DNA of 64,000 nt from Sapria himalayana. Taxonomy: Eukaryota > Streptophyta > Magnoliopsida > Malpighiales > Rafflesiaceae. Position 1 is the first letter of the stretch. Every line of letters starts with the position of its first letter. The notes beneath the pieces are model-generated. The model was not told the origin of the DNA, ran no database searches, and saw nothing but the letters and a program-made list of their open reading frames with translations. The DNA is taken from assembly GCA_029783825.1 (NCBI GenBank), contig JAREIK010018630.1:1-64000 (forward strand), written 5' to 3'. The position numbers and the translations under genes were made by a program. Shown here in pieces: positions 38,251 through 50,429 of this stretch.

Positions 38251-38940
38251 TTAATGTGTATATTTACTGATCTTGTTATGTTGACTCATGGAGAGTTTTC
38301 TATATTCTTTTTCTCAAGTGCAGCTTGCTCTAATTGATGTACTCTTATATCTATGATTCTTTCTTCTTACAATTTTCTTCATAATTTGTGAGTCATAAGT
38401 TTATGAATATATACTTATGATATAGTGATCATGTTCTTTTATTTATTTGAAGAATCTAGATTCATTGATATTATAATTATTATTATGGGTCAAGGTGCAT
38501 AAGAAATTTATTATTAGGTTATTTCTTTTATTATAAGTTATCTTTATTTTTTTAGTTTTTGTCAGACAATTAGGTTGTGGTTTTTTTTTTTTGGTATTAT
38601 TTGTACAAGATCGATGAAACATGTGGGTGATTCCCTTATAGATTGAATGAGATCTATTATACTTATTTTCCTCCTCTCATAAGAGCTTCTCCATGTGCTT
38701 GACTATTATTGATTCGTTGATGGTATGCTCTATGCTTGAATATATATCATTAGATAAATTGAAGATTCATGAGCCAAATATCAAATTAGGGACTTATTGA
38801 ATGTGAGATATGTTAGGAAAATATAATAAACCTTTCTATCTAGCATGTCATGAGGGTGTTAATAATACCTATTCTATCCTATTCATTCAATTGTTTACCG
38901 ATCCTGTAAAATGATAATGATGATAATTATAAATATTTTG

Positions 38941-38973
<33 letters not shown>

Positions 38974-39590
38974 TGTGTGTGTGTTATTTTTAAAAGAAAT
39001 ATCTTAAATTTTGTTTATTTTTATGAAATTTTATCTGTGCAATTACACAAACACTTACACATCATATCTCATTTGCATTTGAAGTCAAAATTATTTAGCG
39101 AGAATAATATTGAGATGAGTGATCACTTGATTAGTTTTTATATTATATGCATCTATAGAAAGTCATGTCTTAAAACAACGACAAGTGTATACGTCTAAAT
39201 ATGGTATATCTTGATTTTGAGACTCATTAGACGAAACCTTTTTAATTTTTAGAGATAAAATTGATGTGATTTTTTTCATGTTTAGTACTTAGTAGGAGCA
39301 TTGAGCATTTGGTATAATTTTTATTTATGGAATTTTATGAAAAAATAAAAATTCAATTTCATTATGCCGTTAGAATATAGTAAAATGATAATGCTTTGTA
39401 ATATATTTTTCATTATTTTTTTTTATTTTTCTGAGGAGAATGAAATTATTCACCATATATTCTGTGTTGATACTCTTGTGTTTAATGAGTGAATTAAAAA
39501 AAATTACTAATATATGGCTGAGACAAATAAGATACTTCTATCATAAATAAATGTCTTCTTGTATTTTTGGGGAGGAGTATGAATTGTTTA
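38250..39590. other. Probable decayed interior of copia element 1
   Basis: By position this should hold gag, protease and early integrase, but I cannot recognise any of these. An (AT)n microsatellite is at 38942-38970. Confidence 0.4.
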
Positions 39591-39870
39591 CTTTCTAATC
39601 AATTGAATATAATTTTGTTTTCTCGAGACATATCTCATATCAACTATAATATCTAGGAGAGATTTTTTCATCTCAATTCCAAAATTTTTAGATGTAATTA
39701 TTTTATTCAAAATTTATCTTCAAACAGAGATAAAATGATTGCTCGTGCCACTAAGCATTATTTTTTTTTGGTAATTTAGTACTTAAAAAGTATATGTATT
39801 ACTTATTCGAGATAGAAAAATTATTATGAGTGTGAATGTGACATTTTTAAAGAATAAATTCTTTAAAGAT
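39590..39870 (+). pseudogene. Copia integrase C-terminal remnant (element 1)
   Basis: One plus-strand frame reads FRCNYFIQNLSSNRDKM, then IARATKHYFFLVI, a stop, YLKSICITYS, a stop, and KNYYECECDIF. This matches the copia region between integrase core and reverse transcriptase (G-C-x-C-F-V-H, then K-L-x-x-R-A-x-K-C-x-F-L-G-Y, then Q-K-G-Y-R-C-Y, then Y-V-S-x-D-V-T-F). Two in-frame stops are present. Confidence 0.75.
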
Positions 39871-40504
39871 TTGATTTAAGAGAAAACACTTTTGTCTACC
39901 ACAGTATTATAATGATCATTTTCTTTTCAAATTATTCCTCTTAGAGTAATAGTCAATTTTATCCTTGCATTTGATACATCTTGTACAATTGGTTTTCATT
40001 AGATCAGTGTAATTGGTCTTCTTGATAGTAGTGATTCTTCTTTGGTATCTTCTGTAGCTGTGTGTCAGGAAGAAAAGCCTAGTATGAGTGTCTCACAAGA
40101 CATATGATATGAGTTTTCTCAAGAAAGAGACATAAATGTTAGAAAATTTGATGATTCCAACCTAAAAGCATATACTAAATGAATATGATTATAACCTTCT
40201 CCAGAAAAGTCTTCTACCATATTAGATGATCTATTTCAAATTATTAATTAAAAGCTTTTGATTGTTCTATTTAAGGAACTAAGGAAGTGTTCTACCTAAT
40301 ACCCATCATTATATGTACTCTCTTATCTTTATTTTAGTATGACATATTCTTGTTTTCTATTTTTTCTTGTTATTTGAAAACTTTTGATATTTATTTTGAG
40401 ATACTTGATTATTCATGATAATGATGTTCTATGTTGGATGAACAAAGTATAATGATTTTTAATCTTACATGAAATTTTGTCTTGATGCCTTTATGTAAAC
40501 TTGT

Positions 40505-40615
40505 AGCTTGATGTAAGTGGGGGTACACAGTGAAGATTCATCTCGAACAAAAGGTTGATTGACTTAAGTTTAGGTTAATAATTAAGAAATTTACATAGAA
40601 ATCCGATATTAATTA
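40505..40615 (+). pseudogene. Copia reverse transcriptase N-terminal remnant (element 1)
   Basis: The plus-strand frame reads CKWGYTVKIH, then LKFRLIIKKFT after one stop, then KSDINY. It corresponds to the conserved copia block C-K-W-V-Y-x-x-K, then K-A-R-L-V-A-K-G-Y-x-Q, then G-I-D-Y. The catalytic Y-V-D-D region downstream could not be recognised. Confidence 0.75.
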
Positions 40616-41639
40616 TTAATATACTTTTCTTTTTCATGTAACTAAGATTATCATTATTAGTTTATTATTTTTTATTATAGTTGCTATTTGGTGGATTCTA
40701 TGCCAGTTGAATATGAGAAAATATATTCATTCACAGTGATCTTGAGGAATAAATGTTTAAGCAAGAATTATTATATTTTATGGTTTAAAATAATCTTTTA
40801 GGTCATGATTTAACATTTTTTTCATTACTCACTATTTTTGTTAAAAAAGATGTTTGCAACCTATTTTTGTCACTATTGACATGGATCATGGGGCATTATA
40901 GAATATTAATAATATATACTATTGATGTTTTGATTATTAAATGATTAGTTGGATAATTTATAATTGAAGTTATTTTTTTAGATTGAGTTTTAGATGAAAG
41001 ATTAGAGTTGTATCTGATATTTACCAAGTACTGTAATTACAAACTCATTTGATAAGATTTTTATTTAATAGAGAAGATTTATTTTAGATATTTTATTCCA
41101 TTTTAATATGATGAAATGCACACTAGTTGACTTACTTTTTGATTTGAGCATAAACTTATCACTTGGTTCTAGCTTTTTAGTTGATTCTTTCAAATATAAT
41201 AGAATAACAGGAAAACAAAACTATCAAATAGTGACCAGATTAGATATTTTTTGTTGTTACTATAATTAGTTATTTTAAGAATATTTTTGATAAAATTATA
41301 TAAACATAATTTATAAGGTTCTAATATATGTGAAAAAGATTATAAGACATAAGATTTCATTCAGAGATTAGATGCATAGTTAGATGGAGGCATGCTCATA
41401 TTCTAGCTAAGCTCTCATGATTACAAAGAGGAGATTCAAGATAATATTTTATATGTTTTTTGAAAGTGATCTTGACTTGTTGGAAAGTAATTGACAAATC
41501 ATTTATTTCTAATTCAGTGCAAATGTAGAGTGCATGACTATGATGTTAGTTATTTTTGAGTTCTATTTTGATACATCAATTTTTTGAAGATATAGGTCTA
41601 TTAGTTTAGAAGTAGATAATATTTTATTATGATAACTAG

Positions 41640-41860
41640 ACAGTTTGACACATTATTACTATTCGATGTTTACCGAATAGATAAACCATATTGAGATTAA
41701 TTATTATTTCATACTAGAGAAGATTCAAGATGATTTGATAGGTACAATATATGTTTTTATCAGTGATTAGATTCTAGATATTTTCTTGAAATTGCAAATA
41801 TTTTTTTTGTTTTTCATGCTGGGTTTTTATGATATTTACTTACCAACTTGAGGAGATAGA
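41640..41860 (+). pseudogene. Copia RNase H C-terminal remnant (element 1)
   Basis: The plus-strand frame reads HIEINYYFILEKIQDDLIGT, the counterpart of the copia H-I-E-I-D-C-H-F-I-R-E-K-I block. ILDIFLK follows, then MLGFYDIYLPT close to a purine-rich run AGGAGATAGAGATAAA that would serve as polypurine tract. The match to the end of copia pol fixes the orientation and the 3' LTR position. Confidence 0.8.
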
Positions 41861-41867
41861 GATAAAT

Positions 41868-42121
41868 TGAATTTTACTATAGTCAGTTTTTTTTTGTTTT
41901 TTTTTTGTTTATATCGTATGAAAACCCTGACTTGTGGGTTCATTTTTTTTGTTTGTGATATTTATGTACCCCTTGTTATGTATATATTTATATACATATA
42001 TTTTATTTTTTGAAATGAATAAAAGTTTAGTTCATTTTTTTTATCTTTTTTCTTATTTCTCTCTCTCTCTCTCTCTCTCCCCCTCTTCCTTCTTTGAATT
42101 TTAGAAATCTTGAAATCAACA
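41868..42121 (+). repeat. 3' LTR of copia element 1
   Basis: About 254 bp from TGAATTTTACTATAG to GAAATCAACA, with a CTCTCTCTCTCTCTCT tract at about 42059-42078. It pairs with 34985-35232. Confidence 0.6.
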
Positions 42122-43930
42122 AATGAAGCACAATAGAAATGAATTAACAAAGATATTTAATCAATCAAATAATTGGAGGCCACAATTGCACAACCCAAAA
42201 ACACCAAGGGATACTTACTTGAAAGAAATAGTGATTAAGCTGGTAGTAGTTCAAAAGTGGTTTAATTTTAGGTAAATATTTAGTTTGCCTCACAATATTA
42301 GAGGAAAACAAATACAATTTATTGTATTTAATCTTAAGGAAAATCATTTCCAAAATACATATATCATAGCTTGCCATCTTGCAGATCTCTTGAGAGCAAA
42401 GAAAAGTAATATAATCTATCATATCTAATTCCTAGAAAAATCATCATCAATGTTTATTAGTTTTGTATAGAAGACATCAGTTAAAAGTAATATAATATCA
42501 CAATTCAATTTTTTTATATTATAACTCACACATAAGAGATTGCGAGAGAACTTTGGAATATAATAAGCACATAACAAGGCAAAATGACTAAGATTTATGT
42601 TGCCGTTTCTCATTCTAATGATAAAATTATTGAGTGTGATATTAAATTCTCAAAACTGAAAGAGATAGCATGAAATGATTATCTATGACATGATAATTAA
42701 ATCATTTATTATTCGCCATGAAAATCAGTGCGAGGGCAAATATCAAAAGGATTGTAAATGACTGCTGTATGTTCCATTTTTAAAAGAGAACTTTTCAAAT
42801 GTGTCACGTTTTTAAAAGACTCTAGCCTTCTAGTTTGTCCTACTGAACTAGTGACCCCACTAGCCATAGTAGGTTCCAGCTTGCATATAAAGCTGTTTGT
42901 TTCTTTATCCAGCTGGCATTTAGAAACTTTTTTATTTGTATTTCTTATTTGCATATCTATACAATTATTATCCTGTTGTTTACTCTGACATAAAATGGCA
43001 TTGTTTCTCTTTTTTCTCACACATGTTCGATTTCTTTGTATTTTCAGGTGATACTGATAGTGCAGTTTGTCATAAAGGTGCCTCTCTGCTAGGTTCCATC
43101 AGCATTGACTCTGATGTTCAAAATTTGGATATTGATGTTGATCCTTCTGATGGACACCAGGTAACTTCGCAATTCTTTGCAAATGGACATGCAATGGCAT
43201 TTTTTTGGCCTGACCATTTGAGTTTGAAATTGTTTCAGTGCTCCTTGTTGGTATCCACCAAGCACGAGTTGTGCATTTTTCCTGTGGCTATTGGTGCCAT
43301 GAGCAAAACAAGGGGCTCAATGATATGTGGATTCATATTTTAATATGAGTATCGCATAAACATTTGACAAATAATTATGTTGTTTCTTGTATGACCTTAC
43401 TTGAACAGGATCAGTTCTATTTGTTGTGCTGCATTGTCATATGAAAAAAAACTAAATTGTTTCTTCTAGCAATATCTAACTTCAGGATGCCAGATAAATA
43501 GTAAATTGATTGCATGATTTAACATGAAGCATAATTCAATCAAAATCACAATCATACATTGTGCCCCATGTGTGTGTCATCTGTGTTGCTTCTGTTCTAC
43601 AATATGTGAACCATCATGTGTTTGGGCACATGGGTTCCCTCTTGGCTGTCACTGGCACCACTATATGTCCTTTTATTCTATTTATGAAATTATGCCATGG
43701 CTGCAACACTTGCCTGCCTACAGCAACCACATCCACATTCAATAGATTTGACCACATTGTAAAGCATGAATTAAATTTATAATTTACTGTTATCTCCTCT
43801 AACTTTAACATCATATCAGAGAGAGATTTTTTCACGGCATTTGCCACTGTCACATTCACCATCATTAATCGCACTGCAGCTATCGGTGCTACAATAACAA
43901 TTGGTGCCAGTGCCATTCCACAAAAACTAA
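42122..43930 (+). other. Island between two copia elements, possible host-gene remnant
   Basis: This island is less repetitive and less AT-rich in its second half than its neighbours. It contains the exon-like segment at 43048-43160. The frame at 42709-43020 (minus) and an overlapping plus-strand frame at 42758-42988 are both open, but neither matches a family I know. They may be chance frames or parts of the same gene remnant. Confidence 0.4.
43048..43160 (+). CDS. Exon-like segment of an unidentified gene (fragment)
   Basis: A T-rich tract ending TTTTCAG precedes the segment, and CAG followed by GTAACTTCG ends it, giving canonical splice acceptor and donor sites. The 113 bases would complete a split codon and then encode 37 residues beginning DTDSAVCHKGASLLGSI and ending DVDPSDGHQ. 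The residue mix (Asp, Ser, Gly, Val) is unlike the Lys/Ile/Phe-rich chance frames elsewhere. A second acceptor, TTGAACAG before GATCAGTTC, lies at 43408, implying a 248-bp intron, but the following frame reaches a stop after 11 codons. I do not recognise the protein. It may be a surviving host-gene exon, a captured fragment or chance. Confidence 0.4.
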
Positions 43931-44169
43931 TTATATATGGACTAGTTTCTCATTGTTTTCTGTTTTGTCTAAAAGATATGTACAAAATAAACGTATTTTT
44001 ACTATTGTTTCTTTTCATATGCATGTGAGCACTCAACATGTGTACTATTTCACACACAAACACACACACACGCACATGTTTTTTTTTGTTTTTGTTTTGA
44101 GGCTTAATTTTTCCTCCTCTCTCTCTCTCTCTCTTTCATTTTTCTCCCTCTAAAATCCTAGCTTCAACA

Positions 44170-44181
44170 TGTTATTAGAGG
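44170..44181 (+). other. Decayed primer-binding site (element 2)
   Basis: TGTTATTAGAGG directly after the LTR end AGCTTCAACA corresponds to TGGTATCAGAGC with four changes. Confidence 0.6.
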
Positions 44182-44530
44182 TGACAATGATGCTAGAGAT
44201 GGCACATGATGACTTGCATGGTGGTGACTGTGATGTGCATGGTGGTGTGCGGTGAATGGTGTGGTGGCATTCCGTGTGTGGTGCCATATGTGTGAGGTAA
44301 TTGTAAAATCGTGTGGGTGCATTCATGGTTGCAACCGTTTTGCACAGGGTGATTGCAAAAGGTGATTGTGCTAATGCAGACATATATCATCATGGTGTGG
44401 TGGGTGCAACCGTGCCCCATGTGTTGCTGTTGGTTCAACCATGTATAAGACAATGTGTGCAACTATGGTTGCTATTGTGTTGTGGAAGGCGAGTCTAAGT
44501 GGTGCAATGACCGTGGGTTGCATGGTGTAA
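44182..44530 (+). other. GTGG-rich leader of copia element 2
   Basis: The untranslated-leader position just inside the LTR is filled with GTGGTG, GTGTGG and CATGGTG words. Overlapping frames on both strands (44150-44383, 44193-44462, 44313-44498) come from this composition and are not supported as genes. Confidence 0.4.
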
Positions 44531-45949
44531 TGTTTTGATGCATAGTTTTTTTATATAAAAATGAAAATGATGATAATCAATACATGATCACATGGAATAA
44601 CCTGGTTGAACTTGAAGGCAAATACATGTTCATTTTATGATGTTTCAGTGAGAAATTGGCTCTTTGCTGATCAATTATACATGAGATACTTGTTAGACAA
44701 TCAACTTGAGGTTAATTCAGATAATTAGTTGATGATCAATATTTAATATTTAATTATTTAATAGATTTTATTGATCTCAATATGATTAATTTATTTGGTT
44801 TTTGCTTAATGTACAAGAAGATCTGAGATTTTAACGTCTTGATGTAATATTTTGAGATATTTCACATATATGATATTAATGCATAATTGTTGACATATAT
44901 ATCATTTAATCTTGATAAGATTATTTGTTGTAACATGAATATAGTTATATGAGAGGATTAATGAGATGATACATGTATTGATGGATTTTTTTGTGGTGAA
45001 GAGATTAGAGTGATCTTATTTGCATCATTGTACACTTTTATTCATTAAAGGATTGTTAAATTTAATTGAGGACACAATTTCTTTGTGAGAGTGTTTTTAA
45101 TTTTCTTCAAGATTTATTAGACGATTATTTATATATCTATAACTTCATTCATATCTAATAGAGTTGTGATGGTTAATCCAACAACTATATTACTTTCTCC
45201 ACATGGTAATAATGAGAGAATTAGTAGGGATACTTCTTGAAAAAAGTAGATGGCTTGATCTTTTTGTAGGATGATGACTTTTTGTCTTGACCTACAAAGG
45301 ATATTTCAAGGTTCAAATGATGTACAATAGACTACTTAATCTACTCATGTTTGACCTTCCACATGTAGATCTTTTACTTGTAGACATTCTAGTCTTATTA
45401 TACTTATTCAAAAGGAATATTTTAGATTTTTTTCTTTAGGACTACTATTCTCTAGTAGAAAAATTTGTTGTCTTTATTATTTTTCTTCCATCAACTTTAC
45501 ACATTATACTATAAAATACTTTATTATTTTTATTGATAATTATATATAATATACATAATTATATAATTTCAAAAAAATATCTTAAAATTTTATTATATTC
45601 ATAAAATTTTATCAAATGGCAAAAATATAATTCTAATAAAATATTAAATGTTAATAAATAATAATTTTTAAAATTTAGTTTACATCAAATTTATTATTTG
45701 TTTGGTGAGAATTAAATGATTCATCAAATATATTGTACTAATATTTCTACTACATAGAAGTGATATATATTATTTAAAAGAAATAATATTAACTGTTATT
45801 TTTTTGATGAATTAGCTGTTGCATTATTTATGTTCAAGTCATATCTTATATTAACCTATGTATGTAAAAGATAAGTTTTTTCATGTATCGTCTAAGATAT
45901 TTCTGTATATTTATTTTGTTTAGGATCTGTCTTTTGAAAGAGAGGGGAT

Positions 45950-46300
45950 TGTTCATGCTATCAAAATATATTTTATGGTTACATTAATACTTAAATGAGT
46001 TATAAGTTTTTTACAATATTTTTTGAAGTTAAATTATTTTTTAGGGTTTTGATTCAAGAAACTATACATTAGGTATTGTTGTAATAAGATCTTTCTTTTA
46101 TTTAGTTATTAATCCTAATAGAGTGATAAGTGAACCTCTGCTACACTTGTTACTATCACTTTAGTTAGTTTTGAGGAGATTAGTGAGCCCTATTATGGGG
46201 CCTCCTTGAATCACGGTTTTGTTGAGGTCCTGGTGGCTTGAGTTAAGAGGAGGCCTCTAGTGAGTGTGTCTTGCAGGACAAGATGTTTGTCTTTTTAAGA
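45950..46300 (+). pseudogene. Copia integrase C-terminal remnant (element 2)
   Basis: The plus-strand frame reads HAIKIYFMVT, the position of R-A-x-K-C-x-F-L-G-Y in active copia integrase, followed by decayed sequence and a proline/leucine-rich stretch with SEPLLHLLLS. Support is weaker than for element 1. Confidence 0.45.
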
Positions 46301-46429
46301 GTAAATTAATATTGAGAGACTTGATGATTTCAATTTAAAAGTATATAGATTAAACGGATACATTTACTATAGGTGACAAATAAGTTGTGATAAAATGACA
46401 TTACTTGGTTTTTTGTGTCTTATGTTGAG

Positions 46430-47440
46430 TCACTATGTTGTGTTGGTATGACTTGATCTGAAAAATAAGGAGCCTAACATGCTCTTGCCTCAACGAGTCA
46501 TGCTAGGGTTGACATAGTAGTCATACTCTCTCGAGTAGTTTTTTTATGTTTTGTAACAATCCTACATGACATGATGGCCTACTAGCAATCTTGGGTGGCG
46601 TCGACTTAGTTTGGTCCAATTGGCAAACATGCATGAGTCAAATTCAGACTAGTATGGTGTCGTGCCAGCCTCATCTAAGCTAAGCCCAATCTAATTTTTT
46701 ATCTAAAATTTAATTAACAATAATAGAAAAATATATTTTGATGCTATAGTTGATATCATGTATGTTAGTAGATTATTCAACATTTTAGATAATACTGGTA
46801 AAATAAATTTGTATAATTTCTATTAATTTAAAATGTTATAATTATTTATATCATTATTGGGCAAGTTAGAGTTGTAATCAATGTCAATATATTTTGAAAA
46901 TTCATGCTTGTTTGTTCCACCGATAAAATATATTAAAAAATAATCTCTAAGTACGATATCAGTCTTTGTAATTATAGACTAACCGTACTGATTATGTTTG
47001 TTTTTGTAATATTTAAATAAATGTTGTAATTATTTGTACATTTCATTTGGTTTTTGTGGCCAATTCATATAAGTGCATATAAAATTTATAGTATTTTCAA
47101 CTTATACAACTTTAACTTTATGATCCATATCGTCATTTAAATATTAAAGTGATAAAATAATCGTTCAATATTTTAAATTATTTTGTTTTATTTCAATATC
47201 TATAATCTATGTCACTAAAAAATGGATATTTTATATTATGCTTAAACATATTATTTATGTTGTATATGCATCTAAATATAATAGATAATATGAGAATGTA
47301 TATATATATATATGAATAACAATTTGTTATATTCTATTTTTTTAAAATTTTAAAAATATAAATCATATATTTTAATAAAATAAATTTATTGTGACCATTA
47401 ATTTTATTATTAATATAATTAAATATAATTTGTTGGCAAA
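46430..47440 (-). mobile_element. Ac-type hAT relic inside copia element 2
   Basis: A moderately GC-rich block at 46430-46690 (GTCGTGCC, AAGCCCAATC) resembles decayed hAT ends. The AT-rich part at 46700-47440 aligns with the transposase relics at 36.3-37.1 kb and in the left arm (for example AAAAATATATTTTGATGCTA near 46726). It is heavily decayed and no frame survives. Confidence 0.5.
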
Positions 47441-47529
47441 CAACAGAGTTTCTAAGAGCATTTTTAAAACGCACCTTGACGTGCGCCTAAATGTGAGGCA
47501 TTCGTAAAATACCATCAAGACATTAAAAA

Positions 47530-47790
47530 AAGCGTGGAGCTCCGTCGTGCTCCATAAAGCTCCACGCTGGAGCTCCACCAAGCTTTATAATGGAGCTCCT
47601 CGAGCTCCACGTGTGCTCCATAAAGCTCCACGCATGCTCCATTGAGCTCCAGTGAGCTCCATGATGGAGCTCATGGAGCTACAACGAGCTCCATCAAGCT
47701 TTTAGATGGAGCTTGCTGGAACTCTACATAGCTCCATCATGGAGCTCCAAGAGCTCCAACAAGTACCTCCAGGAAGCTTCAATGAGCTTT
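47530..47790. repeat. AGCTCCA / TGGAGCT short repeat cluster
   Basis: About 25 copies of AGCTCC or its complement GGAGCT are packed into ~260 bp, in both orientations and often fused as the palindrome GAGCTC or GGAGCTCC. Spacing is irregular, near 7-22 bp. It lies inside a non-autonomous hAT element. Overlapping frames with repeated M-E-L residues are a by-product. Confidence 0.9.
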
Positions 47791-47808
47791 CTGTGGAGCA
47801 TGAGAGAT

Positions 47809-47856
47809 GGGCGAGGGAGAGGGGCGAGGGAGAGGGGCGAGGGAGAGGGGCGAGGA
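47809..47856 (+). repeat. 13-bp G-rich tandem repeat
   Basis: GGGGCGAGGGAGA repeats about 3.6 times in tandem, directly after the AGCTCC cluster. Confidence 0.9.
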
Positions 47857-48289
47857 CAAATGAGAGGAAAATGAGAGAGGCTTGTCTTAAATTTCATTAA
47901 TAAATTATAATCCATACTATTTATTAATGAAAAAATAAAATTTAATTTTTAATTTGATAATGATACAATTATTTTAAATTTATTAAAATTTAATATATTA
48001 TAAATATTTTAAAGTATTCTATGCTATTTTATTTTATTTTTAATATATTATAAAATATGTATTAATTATATATATATATTCAAGATGTGTCTAAAAAATA
48101 CTTTTTAAAATTTTGATTTTTCATTATTTTTATTTATTTTATTTTTTTTTTATATATTTTAAAATATTAATTAATTATATATTGTGATGTTCAAAAAACA
48201 TACGCCTTAACATTTCGAAGCTTACACCTCACTTCACGAAAATAAAAATATTTTTGCCTTATGTTTTCGTCTTTTGAAATTTGGTAACC

Positions 48290-49460
48290 AAAATATGAAT
48301 CTAATATTATGTATCTTAAATTTTAATGATAATGTATATCATGTTGAAATTTTCATAGGTCTATTAACTTATATAAATTATAAATTTTATGTTTGCCATA
48401 TGTTTTAATATATTTTAAAAAATTTTGAATCATTTTTAATTTGTGAGAAATTAATTTTAGGCCAGTTTGTACCATTAAGTTTTTAATGTGATGTGTATAT
48501 CTAACTTAATAAATCTCAGCTTGTAGTTTCTCTTTGATGATTCTTATGAATAGACTTACTATAATATCATTTCTTATAACATTATTAGATATAATATTTT
48601 AATTTTAACTCAGCTTGTACTATTAAGTTGTTATTTATCAACATTATAAAAAATGTCTTCGTCCAAGGGTATTGATATCAGACAAAAAATTCATTAAATA
48701 CAATCTCTTTACATTTTGGGTATATTGCTCTCCATATTTTATTTTTTCACAAATCATATGTTAAAGTAGATGTTTTGTATATTAGGTATGACCATATTTA
48801 TTTAATTTTAAAAAAAATTATTTTTTTAATGATGTGCCACTTGTGATGCCTGCAAGTGAAGTCATGCATTGCAACTACTATATTTGCTGTTGTGACATTA
48901 GTAGTATGGTTGACTTGAATCATGCAGTAGACATTTAAAAGAAACTTGGCATGTTAGGTGCTTGCATTCTATACGTGCTTGATATTTAAAAGATTATGCA
49001 TTTGAGATCACTTGTCGACTCATATCTCATTTTTGCCTAGCTTGAGCATGCAAAACTTGTACCAAGATTTTTAGGAAAATCTATTGTGAGATTAATTCAT
49101 GGCAAGAAAGTTCACTCTGACTTTTGACATATTAGATTAACTAATGAGATACCTTTTCTCTAATAGCTAAAATAATCGTAGTTAACTTATTGTATTACTT
49201 TGTTATTATTTTAGTTACATTATTTACTAACTAAATATAAGAAATATTTTCTTTCATGAAGATCTTGAGGAAGGGTATTTATGATATAACCTTTTGGTTT
49301 TTCTTATTCCAAGTGCTTCGATAGTTTATAGGTTACAAAAAATATTGTTGATGTAAAGGTATACCTTTGTGTATGATTTTATCATACTTTGTGCATTAAT
49401 TATTTTTTATAAGGTTTTAGAAGATGTGTTAAATTACTTTTATTATTATTATTATAGTTA
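48290..49460. other. AT-rich DNA inside copia element 2, no recognised motif
   Basis: By position it should contain the first part of reverse transcriptase, but I could not support any motif. Confidence 0.4.
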
Positions 49461-49464
49461 AAAT

Positions 49465-49600
49465 TATTTTCTTGTAGTTTTAATAGTGAATGTTGATAAT
49501 ATTTATGTTATATGTGATGATCACTTGCGTATCTCTCCGTTAATATATTTAGGAGAATATTATTATTTTTTTTTGCACAAAAAATGTTTTATTAATTCTT
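49465..49600 (+). pseudogene. Copia reverse transcriptase active-site remnant (element 2)
   Basis: The plus-strand frame reads VLIVNVDNIYVICDDHLRIS, then LIYLGEYYYF. It aligns with the copia block L-V-Y-V-D-D-I-x-x-T-G-D-D and the following L-G. The catalytic Y-V-D-D is altered to N-V-D-N, so the polymerase is dead. Confidence 0.7.
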
Positions 49601-49754
49601 TAAAAGTTTAAATTATTGAGATGACTTAGAGTTAATGGAGGTCGTACCCAATGTATATGATCATGCTGAAAATTTAATAAGCAAATTATAATTTCTAGAT
49701 CAAGTACAAAGGTAGAGTAGGTCATGCTTTGTGCTACCCATGAGCTTATGTGGA

Positions 49755-50163
49755 TATAGGTGTCAAATGGGGTGGGCCAGGCTGGCTCGACCGATTTTTG
49801 GTAGCCCAATCTGATTTCCGTGCCGTGCCAGACATGACATGGCTTGAGAATCGCCAGCCCGAATGATTTGTCGGCCCAGCGAATACTCTATTTTGGCTGG
49901 GCCGTGCTTGGACCTACAATGTCGGGCTGGGTTGTACATGGTTTTTTCAGTTATTTTTTTTTAAATTCAGCTGTGTCATATATCTGATTTATCATGCCAA
50001 TAGGCCAGACACATTGGCCGTGCCTGGCCTAGCACGAGGCATGACTCGTGCCCGCCTGCCTGGCACGAATCATGCCAAGGGTTTGCCTGGCTTGGCCCAT
50101 GGTACAGAATCAAACTGTGCCTCAGGCAAGTGCCCAAGCTGCCTGGCCTTTTTAACACCTTTT
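49755..50163. mobile_element. 409-bp hAT MITE
   Basis: It begins TATAGGTGTCAAATGGGG, ends TTTTTAACACCTTT, and is GC-rich with GCCTGGC and GGCACGA words inside. Probable diverged 8-bp duplications are TATGTGGA (49747-49754) and TATGCGAA (50164-50171). It separates the reverse transcriptase and RNase H remnants of copia element 2. Confidence 0.75.
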
Positions 50164-50214
50164 TATGCGAATCAAATTTTTACTAGATTTTGAATATGTA
50201 AATGAATATATATA

Positions 50215-50400
50215 TTGTTTTGTAATAGTCAGACACTTTGACATATTATTACTTTTTTTAATTTTTTATGAGTAAATAAAATATGTTATGATAGATTATC
50301 ATTTTTTCAATATAAAATATAAGATAGTATGATTGTTATATTTTGTGTCCACTCGTAATTAAATTGCTTATATAATCATGATCGCTTTCAAAGGATCTTA
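50215..50400 (+). pseudogene. Copia RNase H remnant (element 2)
   Basis: Plus-strand readings give a decayed C-N-S-Q-T-L followed by H-I, then KYVMIDYHFF, the place of K-H-I-E-I-D-Y-H-F in active elements. The blocks are in two frames. Confidence 0.6.
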
Positions 50401-50429
50401 AATTTATTTCTTTGCTTCGTAACTGGATT

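Larger units (their letters stand above)
34985..42121 (+). mobile_element. Degenerate Ty1/copia retrotransposon with nested hAT insertion
   Basis: Both LTRs begin TGAATT and end ATCAACA, with CT-rich tracts before the end. A primer-binding site follows the 5' LTR. Internal coding remnants appear in copia order on the plus strand: integrase C-terminus (39.6-39.9 kb), reverse transcriptase (40.5 kb), RNase H (41.6-41.85 kb), then a purine-rich run before the 3' LTR. hAT DNA occupies at least 35446-37310. The 5-bp flanks (CTATA and AATGA) do not match, so either the boundaries are imprecise or the TSD has decayed. Confidence 0.68.
47444..48282 (-). mobile_element. Non-autonomous hAT element related to 25813-29346
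   Basis: Its right end, read on the minus strand (TTTCAAAAGACGAAAACATA), and its left end (GAGTTTCTAAGAGCAT, then ACGCACCTTGACGTGCGCC) match the two subterminal regions of the 3.5-kb hAT element, in reverse order. The flanks GGCAAACA and GGTAACCA are possible diverged 8-bp duplications. The interior has no transposase and instead carries the AGCTCC repeat. Confidence 0.6.
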
